A DNA stretch of 19,675 bases from an uncultured Anaerolineaceae bacterium (GCA_937967805.1 CALBTC010000367.1:1-19675), one strand, 5' to 3'; positions 7,614 to 15,569 are shown, numbered from the stretch's first letter. Notes: generated from the sequence alone by a model not told the origin. Made by a program: numbers and translations.

Positions 7614-9158
7614 GTGAAATTTTTTGCTTCCCTCACCACTGAACGTTTATTTGTCGCCCTGTTTGCCATTGCCCTCTTTACGATGGCCGTGCGCGAGACG
7701 CTGGACCCTGACATGTGGTGGCACCTGCGCACGGGGGAATATATTTTGCAAAATGGCATCCCGGCGCAGGACGTGTTTTCCTTCACCGTACCGCAAAATG
7801 CCTGGGTGACGCATGAATGGCTCTCCCAGCTGATCATGTGGCTGGTTTACCTGGTGGGGGGACTGCCGGGACTCATCCTCTTTTTTGCCGCGCTCACTGC
7901 CCTGACGTACTGGCTGCTGTACCTGGCTTGTGCCGGACGGCCGTATCTCGCCGCCTTCATTGTTCTGTTAGCCGCTATCACTTCTGCCATCGTTTGGGGC
8001 GCACGGCCGCAGATATTTAATTTGCTGCTAACGGCCGTCTTCGTTCTCATCGTTGAGCGGGTGAAGGATGGCCAATGGGGCTGGCGGGTACTCTGGTGGC
8101 TGCCTCTGCTGACGCTGCTCTGGGCCAATTTGCACAGCGGCTACCTGCTGGGCATCGTCCTGCTGGGCACGTATGCCGTGGGGGATGTGGCCCAGCACTG
8201 GTTGGCGGCACCGACTGAGCGAACTTTGGGGAAAACGGCCGTAACACACCTTTTCGCCGTTACTTTTGCCAGTTTTTTAGCTGCGGCTGTGAATCCCAGC
8301 GGCGTCGAGCTGTGGATTTATCCCTTCCTCACTCTGGGCAGCGGCGCGATGCAGGCGTACATTCAGGAATGGCTCTCCCCTGATTTTCACCAAACCTACT
8401 TTTGGCCTTTTGCCGGGATGCTGGCGCTGGGCGTGCTGGGCTGGATTTTTAACAAGAGTGATGCTGTTCTGGCCGGCAACCCCGCCGTGTCAGAAAGTGG
8501 CACGGTCAGGAGACCGGCCACAGCGCAAGCGCGAGTTACGATTACCGAACTGCTGCTTTTTTGGGGCACGGGTGCGGCGGGATTGGTTTCGGCGCGGCAC
8601 ATTCCGCTGTTTGCCATCGTGGCCACGCCCATCATCGTGCGCCATTGGTTACGCGTTGGCTTAGACCCTAAGGGTTTGGCCGCAAAGACGGCAAAAGTTC
8701 CGAACGACAAACCCTTAGGGTCTGGGCTGTTTGTAATGTTGAACTGGTTTATTTTGTTGGCGGCGGTGGGAACGGCCGTCTTCTGGACCATCACCAAGAT
8801 TAGCAATAACGAGACGGCGATTGCTGCCCGTTACCCGGTGGCGGCGGTGGATTATTTGGAAGCATCCGGGCTGAACGAGGCGCGCGGCTACAACAGCTAC
8901 AACTGGGGCGGCTACCTCATCTGGCGCGGCGTGCCCGTTTTTGTCGATGGCCGGGCCGATGTGTATGGTGATCCCTTCCTGCTGTTTTACCGCGAAACAT
9001 TTGAAGTGCAGTCCACCTGGCAGGAACCGCTGGACGCGCACGACGTGGAGTACGTCTTGATGGAGCGGGGGACGCCGCTAACGGCCGTTCTCACCGCCAG
9101 CCCTGAGTGGACGATGGCTTATGAAGATGACATTGCCCAAATTTTTGTGCGACAGTGA
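7614..9158 (+). CDS. GT-C-like polytopic membrane protein (first of two tandem paralogs)
   Basis: 514 residues starting at GTG 7614, two bases after the previous stop. A single N-terminal helix leads to RETLDPDMWWHLRTGE (residues 27-42), followed by VTHEWLSQ. The acidic DPD pair after TM1 is typical of GT-C folds, but this is an uncharacterised membrane family and catalysis is inferred. About ten further hydrophobic segments follow. The C-terminus has NWGGYLIWRGVPVFVDGRADVYGD, a conserved soluble signature shared with the next gene (YEWGGYLIWRRIPVFIDGRTELYGD). Compared with that paralog it carries extra residues near 286-305 and a divergent linker near 350-371; both coincide with DNA hairpins (see repeats). 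Five ACGGCCGT palindromes are present, the highest count of any gene here. Confidence 0.78.
   Translation: MKFFASLTTERLFVALFAIALFTMAVRETLDPDMWWHLRTGEYILQNGIPAQDVFSFTVPQNAWVTHEWLSQLIMWLVYLVGGLPGLILFFAALTALTYWLLYLACAGRPYLAAFIVLLAAITSAIVWGARPQIFNLLLTAVFVLIVERVKDGQWGWRVLWWLPLLTLLWANLHSGYLLGIVLLGTYAVGDVAQHWLAAPTERTLGKTAVTHLFAVTFASFLAAAVNPSGVELWIYPFLTLGSGAMQAYIQEWLSPDFHQTYFWPFAGMLALGVLGWIFNKSDAVLAGNPAVSESGTVRRPATAQARVTITELLLFWGTGAAGLVSARHIPLFAIVATPIIVRHWLRVGLDPKGLAAKTAKVPNDKPLGSGLFVMLNWFILLAAVGTAVFWTITKISNNETAIAARYPVAAVDYLEASGLNEARGYNSYNWGGYLIWRGVPVFVDGRADVYGDPFLLFYRETFEVQSTWQEPLDAHDVEYVLMERGTPLTAVLTASPEWTMAYEDDIAQIFVRQ
8470..8520. repeat. Imperfect nested inverted repeat inside the first tandem paralog
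   Basis: Concentric stems TGGCCGG/CCGGCCA (8470-8476 with 8514-8520) and CCGTG/CACGG (8485-8489 with 8501-8505) share one centre. Partial pairing occurs between them. The 51-base span is exactly 17 codons and overlaps residues that the neighbouring paralog lacks. Suggestive of an in-frame mobile hairpin, but pairing is imperfect. Confidence 0.45.
8663..8723. repeat. Perfect 16-bp inverted repeat within coding sequence
   Basis: AGACCCTAAGGGTTTG at 8663-8678 is the exact reverse complement of CAAACCCTTAGGGTCT at 8708-8723, with a 29-base loop that holds a further small GCCG/CGGC stem. It lies in frame and encodes the hydrophilic linker LDPKGLAAKTAKVPNDKPLGS between two membrane segments. The paralog at 9243 has an unrelated linker there. 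REP-like hairpin element inferred. Confidence 0.75.
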
Positions 9159-9165
9159 AATAGTG

Positions 9166-9232
9166 GCAAGTATGGAAGTAAGCAGGTTTGCAGGTAAAAA
9201 CTACTTGCAGACTCGCACACTTGCATACTTGC
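9166..9232. repeat. Inverted element of 8-nt units between the tandem paralogs
   Basis: Arms at 9166-9196 and 9202-9232 pair at about 23 of 31 positions around a 5-base loop. Each arm is itself about four 8-base units of the form TGCAAGTA/TGCRAGTN. It fills nearly all of the 84-base gap between the two paralogous genes, ending 10 bases before the next ATG. Confidence 0.7.
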
Positions 9233-9242
9233 AAACTCAAAT

Positions 9243-10703
9243 ATGCTAACCACTCGACGCCTTTTCACCTACCTCCTGGCAATCGCCCTGTTTGTCATGT
9301 CTGTGCGCGAAACGCTGGACCCGGACATGTGGTGGCATTTGCGCACCGGCGAAGCGATCTGGCAGATGCGGGCCATTCCCCAATTTGATTTGTTCAGCTA
9401 CACCGTGCCGCAAAACGTGTGGATTGTGCAGCAGTGGCTGACCGATCTAGGCATGTGGCTGGTGTATGAATGGGCTGGTCTGGCCGGGTTGAGCCTGCTG
9501 TTTGCCGGGGTGGTGGCTGTGGCGTTTATGCTGGTGTATGCACGGTGTGCCGGACGGCCGTACCTGGCTGCCTTTGTCACCCTCATCGCCTACCTCACCG
9601 CCGCGCTGCCGCTGGGCGTGCGCCCGCAGATGATCAACATCTTGTTTTTGGCCCTGTTTGTTTATGTGGTGGAAGGCGTGCGGTTGGCGGGATGGCGATC
9701 CGGGGCATTGTGGGTTTTGCCGCTGATTACGGCCGTGTGGGCCAACATGCACTCCGGCTACCTCACCGGCGTGGCTCTGCTGGGCGCCTACGCCGTCGGC
9801 GAAGCCATCCAGCGCCGCCTCGCCCGGCCCGATGAAACGACGCTGCCCTGGTCCCATATTGGCCGATTGGCTGTGGTCACGGTTGTGTCGCTGCTGGCAG
9901 CCTTGATAAACCCGCGCGGCATTGACCTGGTACTGTTCCCGCTGGGCACGCTGGGCAGCGATGCCATCCAGAGCAACATCGTCGAATGGTATTCGCCTGA
10001 CTTTCACCTTGTTTACTTCTGGTTTTTTGGCGGGATGATGGCCCTGGGCGTGGTGAGCATGGTTTACTCGCGGCGACCCATCACCTGGACAGATTTGCTG
10101 CTGTTTGGCGGGCCGGCAGCGGGTGGGCTGCTCTCGGCGCGGCACATTCCGCTATTTGCCGTGGCCGCTGCGCCGATTATTGCCCGTCATTTGCTCAGCA
10201 GCCTCAGCCAGACGCGCTTTTATCCATTGGCCAGCGGCGGCTCGCCCCAAACGGCTCCGACGCGTCTTTTGCAGATTCTCAATGGCGTGGTGCTTCTGCT
10301 AATGCTGTTGGTGGGTGCCGTCTGGCTGCAAACGCGGCTGGCGGGCAACGAGGCCATGCTGGCGCGCACCTTCCCCGTGGCGGCGGTGGATTTTATTGAG
10401 GAAGCAGGGTTGGCAGAGAAGCGCATCTACAACACGTACGAATGGGGCGGCTACCTGATCTGGCGGCGGATCCCCGTGTTTATAGACGGCCGTACCGAAC
10501 TCTACGGCGATGATTTTTTCCAATATTATTTGCAAACCATCCGCGTAGGTGAAGATTGGCAGCAGCCTCTGGACGAAATGGACGTCGAGCTGGTGCTGCT
10601 GCGCCGCAGTTCGGCCCTGGCCACTGTCTTGCAAGTGAGCGCCGACTGGCAGGAAGTGTACAACGACGATCTGGCCCGCGTGTTTGTACGAAATGATGAG
10701 TAG
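9243..10703 (+). CDS. GT-C-like polytopic membrane protein (second tandem paralog)
   Basis: 486 residues, clearly homologous along its length to the preceding protein: RETLDPDMWWHLRTGE (22-37), CAGRPYLAAF, WANMHSGYL, NIVEWYSPDFHLVYFW, LSARHIPLFA and the C-terminal WGGYLIWRRIPVFIDGRTELYGD all recur. I judge roughly half the residues identical, by eye. It lacks the extra segment found in the first paralog near 8470-8520. The DPD acid pair after the first helix again fits a GT-C fold. ATG 9243 follows immediately after the repeat element and has no obvious ribosome site, so translation may be weak or re-initiated. Three ACGGCCGT sites are present. Function beyond glycan- or lipid-linked sugar transfer is unknown. 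Confidence 0.77.
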   Translation: MLTTRRLFTYLLAIALFVMSVRETLDPDMWWHLRTGEAIWQMRAIPQFDLFSYTVPQNVWIVQQWLTDLGMWLVYEWAGLAGLSLLFAGVVAVAFMLVYARCAGRPYLAAFVTLIAYLTAALPLGVRPQMINILFLALFVYVVEGVRLAGWRSGALWVLPLITAVWANMHSGYLTGVALLGAYAVGEAIQRRLARPDETTLPWSHIGRLAVVTVVSLLAALINPRGIDLVLFPLGTLGSDAIQSNIVEWYSPDFHLVYFWFFGGMMALGVVSMVYSRRPITWTDLLLFGGPAAGGLLSARHIPLFAVAAAPIIARHLLSSLSQTRFYPLASGGSPQTAPTRLLQILNGVVLLLMLLVGAVWLQTRLAGNEAMLARTFPVAAVDFIEEAGLAEKRIYNTYEWGGYLIWRRIPVFIDGRTELYGDDFFQYYLQTIRVGEDWQQPLDEMDVELVLLRRSSALATVLQVSADWQEVYNDDLARVFVRNDE

Positions 10704-10714
10704 AATTTTGACGC

Positions 10715-10772
10715 AACCTGTACTCTTTCTTTTTTTCCTGCCTTCGCGTCTTTGCGTGAAAAAATAACCTGT
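10715..10772. repeat. Single-arm repeat element flanked by a 7-bp direct repeat
   Basis: The core CCTTCGCGTCTTTGCGTG at 10741-10758 consists of two 8-base units (TTCGCGTC, TTTGCGTG) followed by an A run. AACCTGT occurs at 10715-10721 and again at 10766-10772, like a target duplication around an insert. It occupies most of the 73-base gap before the next gene. Only one clear arm is seen. Confidence 0.5.
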
Positions 10773-10776
10773 TCCT

Positions 10777-12369
10777 ATGTCATCAACTTCTCCTCAATCC
10801 TATGCTAGCTGGCGGCGCACCGATTGGCTGTGGCTGGCCCTGCTGGGGCTGCTGTTCCAGGCTGTTTGGGCGGTGCAGATGCCCACACCCACCTACATGG
10901 ACGCCTACTACTACACCACCAACGGTCAGCGGCTGGCGGCGGGTGAAGGTTTCACCGAACTTGTCATCTGGCAATACCTGGACAATCCGGCCGGACTGCC
11001 CACGCCCAGCCACAGCTACTGGATGCCATTGCCCTCCAATTTAGCGGCGGTGGGGTACAGTCTGGGGGACGGTTTCCGAGCAGCACAGCTGCCGTTTTGG
11101 CTGCTGGCGGGTTTATTACCTTTGCTGGCCTATTGGATCAGTCTGCAATTTTTCGGCGAACGGTGGCAGGTGTGGACGGCCGTACTGCTCACCATGTCCG
11201 GCGGTTTTTACACCCGCTTCCTCAACCAGCCGTCCACCTTTGTACCTTTTGCCTGGATGGGTGGATTGTGCCTGCTCTTCCTGGCCTTTGCCCAGGTGCG
11301 ACCGGCCCAAAAGTGGTGGTTCCTCGCCGGCCTCGCCGCCGGCCTGGCCCACCTGACGCGGGCGGATGGGGCGCTGCTGCTGCTGGTCGGCGGACTCGTC
11401 TGGTTCCACAACGTTTTTTCACCGCGGAGAACGCGGAGAGCGCAGAGTAAAAACTTAAAAATCTCCGCGTCCTCCGCGGTTAATTTAATTTTGGGTTACC
11501 TGCTAGTCATGACCCCCTGGTTTGTGTGCAACTGGCGCGTGTGGGGACGGCCGTTACCCACCAGCGGCACCCAAACCATTTTCCTGACCACGTATGATGA
11601 TTTATTTGCTTACGGCCGTTCCTTCGATCTGGCGCATTTTCTGGATTGGGGCTGGGGCAACATTTTGCAGTCGAAGCTGGATGGCTTGCTGCTGGCCGGC
11701 GGCACCTTCATTGTCGTCTGCGGGTTGGTCTTTTTAACACCGTTGATTGTATGGGGCTGGCTGAAATGGTGGCGAGATGAGGGGAAACAACCTTATTTGC
11801 GGCCTTTGACCTGGTATACCCTGCTGCTGTTTGGCAGCATGAGCCTTATCTTCACCCTGCCGGGCGGGCGGGGCGGGCTGCTGCACTCCTCCGTGGCGCT
11901 GTGGCCCTGGCTGATGGTGTTGGCCACGGCCGGTTTGGGTTATGCAGTAGATTGGATGGCAGCGAAGCTGCCCCATTGGGAACCGCAAAAAGCAAAACCG
12001 CGTTTTGCCGCGCTGTTTATTGTGGTTGCTTTTGCCATTAGCGCTACGCTTTTTTATTTGCGGGCGGACAGCGGGCTGGAAGCTGAGGTTTATATGGAAG
12101 TGGGGGAGATATTGCCGGAAACGGCCGTTATCATGGCCGGCAATGCGCCAGGTGTTCATTACCACACCGGCCTGCCTGCGCTCAGCATCCCCAACGAGCC
12201 GATTCCCGTTTTGCAGGAAGCGGCGGCCCGATACGGCGTCACCCACTTACTGCTGGATGTGGATCATCCCTTACCGTTGGCAGATTTGTATGCGCAGCAG
12301 GGCGCCCAACCCGGCTTTGTGCTGCAATTTGCCCGCGACGGCTACCAGCTTTACGAGTTGACACCATGA
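10777..12369 (+). CDS. GT-C-like membrane glycosyltransferase with internal repeat insertion
   Basis: 530 residues, about ten to twelve hydrophobic segments. After the first helix (residues 17-33) comes PTPTYMDAYYYTTNGQRLAAGEGF, with D42 in the position of a GT-C catalytic acid and the R-L-x-x-G-E-G-F pattern common in family-39-like proteins. The C-terminal ~100 residues form a soluble domain after the last helix near 415-428. Residues about 213-235 (FSPRRTRRAQSKNLKISASS) are unlike the surroundings: basic, low in hydrophobics, and encoded by the hairpin repeat at 11421-11480. This sits between two membrane segments. The stop overlaps the next start (ATGA). No clear ribosome site precedes ATG 10777. 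Four ACGGCCGT sites are present. Confidence 0.76.
   Translation: MSSTSPQSYASWRRTDWLWLALLGLLFQAVWAVQMPTPTYMDAYYYTTNGQRLAAGEGFTELVIWQYLDNPAGLPTPSHSYWMPLPSNLAAVGYSLGDGFRAAQLPFWLLAGLLPLLAYWISLQFFGERWQVWTAVLLTMSGGFYTRFLNQPSTFVPFAWMGGLCLLFLAFAQVRPAQKWWFLAGLAAGLAHLTRADGALLLLVGGLVWFHNVFSPRRTRRAQSKNLKISASSAVNLILGYLLVMTPWFVCNWRVWGRPLPTSGTQTIFLTTYDDLFAYGRSFDLAHFLDWGWGNILQSKLDGLLLAGGTFIVVCGLVFLTPLIVWGWLKWWRDEGKQPYLRPLTWYTLLLFGSMSLIFTLPGGRGGLLHSSVALWPWLMVLATAGLGYAVDWMAAKLPHWEPQKAKPRFAALFIVVAFAISATLFYLRADSGLEAEVYMEVGEILPETAVIMAGNAPGVHYHTGLPALSIPNEPIPVLQEAAARYGVTHLLLDVDHPLPLADLYAQQGAQPGFVLQFARDGYQLYELTP
11421..11480. repeat. Inverted repeat of 9-nt units inserted in frame in a GT-C gene
   Basis: The left arm ACCGCGGAGAACGCGGAG (11421-11438) pairs with CTCCGCGTCCTCCGCGGT (11463-11480) at 17 of 18 positions, with one A-C mismatch. 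The left side continues as three 9-base units (ACCGCGGAG, AACGCGGAG, AGCGCAGAG) and the right arm as two. The reading frame of the host gene stays open through it. It resembles short interspersed repeats I associate with intergenic DNA of environmental bacteria. Confidence 0.8.
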
Positions 12370-13910
12370 GCTTGCGACTGGATAAACGATGGCTCTGGCT
12401 GCTCGGCGTGTTTCTCATCGCCGTTGTGCTGCGTCTGCCTGCACTGGAGATGCTCATCGACAACGACGGCGGGGCGCGGGCGTACCATGCCCGGCTCATT
12501 TTGGCCGGCGAAACGCTGTACGGCAGCCACCACACCGGCCATCACCTGCCGGCTATTTACTACACTTATGCTTTGGCAATGTCTCTCTTCGGCGACACTC
12601 CCTGGGCGATTCAGTTCCTGCTGCTGCTATGGACGCTGCCTACGGTCTACTTTTTGTATCGCCTGGCTTATGAATTGACGGCGGATTGGGGAACGGCCGT
12701 TCTCGCCGCCCTTTTTTATGCTATTCTCAGCGCCCATCTGCAACTGTGGGGGCAAACGGCCGAAACGGAGCTGTTTGCCAACCTTTTCAGGATTACGGCC
12801 GTGTGGCTGCTGGTGGTGCTGCTCAAGCAGCAAAAACCGGCCTGGCAGTTTGTTGGTGTTGGGCTGCTGGCAGCAGGTGCTTTTCTTTACAAACTCATTT
12901 ATTTGTCGCCATTGGCAGTGGCTGGATTGGCGTTGCTGGTTACCTGGTATCGCAAGCGTCATGAAATCAACTTTTGGCAATGGGTTTGGCCGCGAGGTGG
13001 TTGGTTGGCCGCCGGTTTTGTGAGCGGGCTTTTGCCGGTTGTGCTGTACTTTGCCACTCAGGGGCTGTTGGACCGGCTGCTGCTGGTATTTACCCTGGGG
13101 CAAGCCTATGGTGCGGAGACTTCTCTCAATCCTGAAGTGGCTTCCGGTGCTTTGCGCTGGCTGCTGTATCCGCTGCTGCCGCTTTTTGGGCTGGGCCTCA
13201 ACAATGCAGCCTTGCTGATGTTTAGCCTGGCGGCGGCCCTGCTGATTGTGCGCAATAAAGCGTTGCGTCGTTCGCCGCTGCTTTGGCTGCTGCTCTGGTA
13301 TCTGCTCTCGTTTGTGGAAGCGGGGATTAACCTTGAGCTGTTTGCCCATTACTATTTACTGATTGTGCCGCCGCTGGCGATCTTGGCGGCATGGTTTTTG
13401 CGCAGGCTGTATCGGGATTTGCTAGTGGCGAATAAGAAGGTGTGGGCAACGGCCGTATTCAGCACGCTGCTCATCATCTCTCTGGGGATCAGCGCTTGGG
13501 AAAATGGCCCATATTGGCGACAATACCTTCGCTATGAAACCGGCATTATCTCCCGGGAAGAATTTGTGGCGCTGGGTTGGCCCAGCTTTGGTCCGCGCCT
13601 GACTCGTGTGGCTGCCCTGGCACAGTTTGTAGCTGCGCAAACCGAGCCAGACGCCAGGATTTATTATTGGTCGGAGGATGTTCAGCTCTATTATTTGACG
13701 GATCGGCGGCCACCTATTGATATGATCTGGCCGATTGACATTGCTGCCTCCGGACCGCCGCAGCGCGTTTTCAAACCACAAACTCACCTCATCATCATCG
13801 ATCAGCGGCGGGAACCTGCGCCGCCAGACTGGTTTATGGCGGAATTGGCAGCTCACTATGCGCTTGAGGCAGCATTTGACGAACAGGTTATTTATAGACG
13901 GGTGGAGTAG
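12366..13910 (+). CDS. GT-C membrane glycosyltransferase (family 39/PMT_2-like)
   Basis: 514 residues. After TM1 (10-24) the first loop has EMLIDNDGGARAYHARLILAGETLYG, with D32 and D34 as likely catalytic acids. HHLPAIYYTYALAMSLFGDT then matches the PMT_2 pattern of an H-x-P-x-x-Y motif before the next helix. TAETELFANLFRITAVWLL is the usual third-segment signature. Roughly ten membrane segments are followed by a short extracytoplasmic tail. These features make it the clearest family-39-like member of the array. It overlaps the previous gene by four bases and the next gene begins three bases after its stop, so these three genes are almost certainly co-translated. Sugar and acceptor are unknown. 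Three ACGGCCGT sites are present. Confidence 0.82.
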   Translation: MSLRLDKRWLWLLGVFLIAVVLRLPALEMLIDNDGGARAYHARLILAGETLYGSHHTGHHLPAIYYTYALAMSLFGDTPWAIQFLLLLWTLPTVYFLYRLAYELTADWGTAVLAALFYAILSAHLQLWGQTAETELFANLFRITAVWLLVVLLKQQKPAWQFVGVGLLAAGAFLYKLIYLSPLAVAGLALLVTWYRKRHEINFWQWVWPRGGWLAAGFVSGLLPVVLYFATQGLLDRLLLVFTLGQAYGAETSLNPEVASGALRWLLYPLLPLFGLGLNNAALLMFSLAAALLIVRNKALRRSPLLWLLLWYLLSFVEAGINLELFAHYYLLIVPPLAILAAWFLRRLYRDLLVANKKVWATAVFSTLLIISLGISAWENGPYWRQYLRYETGIISREEFVALGWPSFGPRLTRVAALAQFVAAQTEPDARIYYWSEDVQLYYLTDRRPPIDMIWPIDIAASGPPQRVFKPQTHLIIIDQRREPAPPDWFMAELAAHYALEAAFDEQVIYRRVE

Positions 13911-13913
13911 GCG

Positions 13914-15452
13914 ATGAAATTGTTACGCAATCGACGGTTGTGGGTGATGCTTGCTGCGGGCATTGGCCTGGCGCTCTTTTTAGGCATGGCGGCGCGTAAC
14001 GGGCTGGGTTTTCCATTGGATGATGCCTGGATTCACCAGACGTATGCGCGGAATTTGGCGCGAAACGGCCGTCTCGAATTCACCCCCGGCGTCAGCAGCG
14101 CCGGCTCGACGGCCCCGCTTTGGACATCGCTGCTGGCCGTGGGTTACCTGCTGAGATTGCCCTATCTGTTTTGGGCTAATTTGTTAGGAGGTTTGTGCCT
14201 GGTCTGGCTGGGCTGGAGCGGGATGAAACTGTGGCGGACGCTGTGGCTGGCACAGGCCGAACGCGACTGGCTGGCCGGTATCGTGTTGGTGCTCACCTGG
14301 CCGCTGCTCTGGGCGGCCGCCAGCGGCATGGAAACGCTCTTTTTTGCCGCAATGGGCTTGCAGATAGTTGCCTGGTATGCAGTGGCCGCGCGTGAATCTC
14401 CCTCCTGGCAAAATGTAGCGCGTCTTGGCTTTTTTGCCGGGCTGCTTATCCTTATTCGTCCTGATGGGCTGGGATTATTGCTGTTGGTGGTGGTCGGTTT
14501 GTTATTGCTACCCGGTTCTCCTGCTGGCCGATTACGGCGGGGAGGGCTGTTTGTAGGAACGGCCGTTCTCCCCCTACTTCCCTATTTTCTCTTCAACTTC
14601 CTAACCAGCGGCACCATCTGGCCCAACACTTTATACGCCAAGCAGGTGGAGTACGCTGCCGCTCTGGCCCAGCCATTTATGGAGAGAGTTGCCCAACTGC
14701 TATATTTAAGCTTAGGCGGTCCGGCGGCCGGCTGGCGCGGCATGAGCAGCCCGCATTTGCTGCTGCTGCCGGGCCTCATTGTGGCCGTCTGGCAGGCGCT
14801 CAAGGCTGATTGGGCACAGCGACGGCTGTTTTATTTGCTGCCGCTGCTTTGGGCCGGGGGGCATGTTTTCCTTTATGCCTGGCGCTTGCCGGTGACGTTT
14901 CAACACGGCCGTTACCTCATGCCCATCATGCCCGTTTGGGTAATTTATGGGCTGGCCGGGTGGGTCCTAGTACTGTTATATAATTCGTCAGAAAGTACCC
15001 GTACCTTGTGGCTAGGACAACAGGTAGCGCGCCTGTCTTTTACATTCATTGGGCTGTTTTTCCTGTTGCAAGGGGCTTTAGCTTTTGCAACGGATGTCGC
15101 CATTGTTGAAGGGGAAATGGTCACCGTGGCGGAGTGGTTGGCAGACAACACTCCGCCCGGGGCTCTGGTTGCTTCCCACGATATTGGGGCGATTGGCTAT
15201 TTTGCGGAACGGCCGTTGCTGGATTTGGCCGGCCTTATTTCGCCAGAAATCATCCAGCTGCTAAATGATGAAGCGGCTATGGCCGACTATATTTTAGACA
15301 GCGAAGCCCAATACCTGGTAACGGCGCCGGGATGGCCCTATACCCAAATTGCAAATCATCCATCTACTTTGCTGCGCTTCACGACAGATTTTGCAATTAC
15401 ACAAGAGCAAGGGTTAAACAATATGGCCGTTTACCAGTTGGCAGTACCGTAG
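13914..15452 (+). CDS. GT-C-like polytopic membrane protein, LDDAWIHQ type
   Basis: 512 residues. TM1 is followed by GFPLDDAWIHQTYARNLARNGRLEFTPGVSS and then AGSTAPLWT. The D36-D37 pair plus the Y-A-R-N-L motif mark a GT-C-like family of large bacterial membrane proteins, usually annotated only as hypothetical or glycosyltransferase-like. About ten hydrophobic segments follow, then a C-terminal soluble part with PPGALVASHDIGAIGYFAERPLLDLAGLISPEI. That ASHDIGAIGYF stretch is a recurrent motif of this type and may form an extracytoplasmic domain. It starts three bases after the previous stop, with GGTGGAG upstream. It is the last gene of the block. Four ACGGCCGT sites are present, using all three reading frames. 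Confidence 0.78.
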   Translation: MKLLRNRRLWVMLAAGIGLALFLGMAARNGLGFPLDDAWIHQTYARNLARNGRLEFTPGVSSAGSTAPLWTSLLAVGYLLRLPYLFWANLLGGLCLVWLGWSGMKLWRTLWLAQAERDWLAGIVLVLTWPLLWAAASGMETLFFAAMGLQIVAWYAVAARESPSWQNVARLGFFAGLLILIRPDGLGLLLLVVVGLLLLPGSPAGRLRRGGLFVGTAVLPLLPYFLFNFLTSGTIWPNTLYAKQVEYAAALAQPFMERVAQLLYLSLGGPAAGWRGMSSPHLLLLPGLIVAVWQALKADWAQRRLFYLLPLLWAGGHVFLYAWRLPVTFQHGRYLMPIMPVWVIYGLAGWVLVLLYNSSESTRTLWLGQQVARLSFTFIGLFFLLQGALAFATDVAIVEGEMVTVAEWLADNTPPGALVASHDIGAIGYFAERPLLDLAGLISPEIIQLLNDEAAMADYILDSEAQYLVTAPGWPYTQIANHPSTLLRFTTDFAITQEQGLNNMAVYQLAVP

Positions 15453-15477
15453 TCCTGGTACCGTTTTGTTTAAAACT

Positions 15478-15486
15478 TGTTATACT
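15478..15486 (+). promoter_or_regulatory. Candidate extended -10 promoter for the response-regulator gene
   Basis: TGTTATACT gives an extended -10 (TGn plus TATACT) without a convincing -35. It lies just after the last GT-C gene and would leave a leader of about 140 bases before GTG 15634. Confidence 0.4.
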
Positions 15487-15569
15487 GAAATTACTCCTAT
15501 ATTTAAGCAAACATCCACCTTTCGTCTAGCTATCAACGACCCATACTGTTTAGTTAATCAGTTTGAAAA

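Noticed and set aside
9447..10145. Long open frame on the minus strand (232 codons)
   Set aside because: Antisense to the second tandem paralog; rich in Gln, His, Pro and Gly as expected for a shadow of hydrophobic codons.
12627..13349. Long open frame on the minus strand (240 codons)
   Set aside because: It lies antisense to a clear GT-C gene, is Gln/Arg/Pro-rich and lacks any recognisable motif; the sense frame explains it.
2661..15216. ACGGCCGT copies as a CRISPR or tandem array
   Set aside because: Spacing is irregular (about 45 to 1,800 bases), the unit is only 8 bases and every copy lies inside a protein-coding gene.
15444..15471. Possible terminator after the last GT-C gene: GTACC/GGTAC stem then CGTTTTGTTT
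   Set aside because: Only a 5-bp stem with an 8-base loop and an interrupted T run; too weak to list as a terminator.
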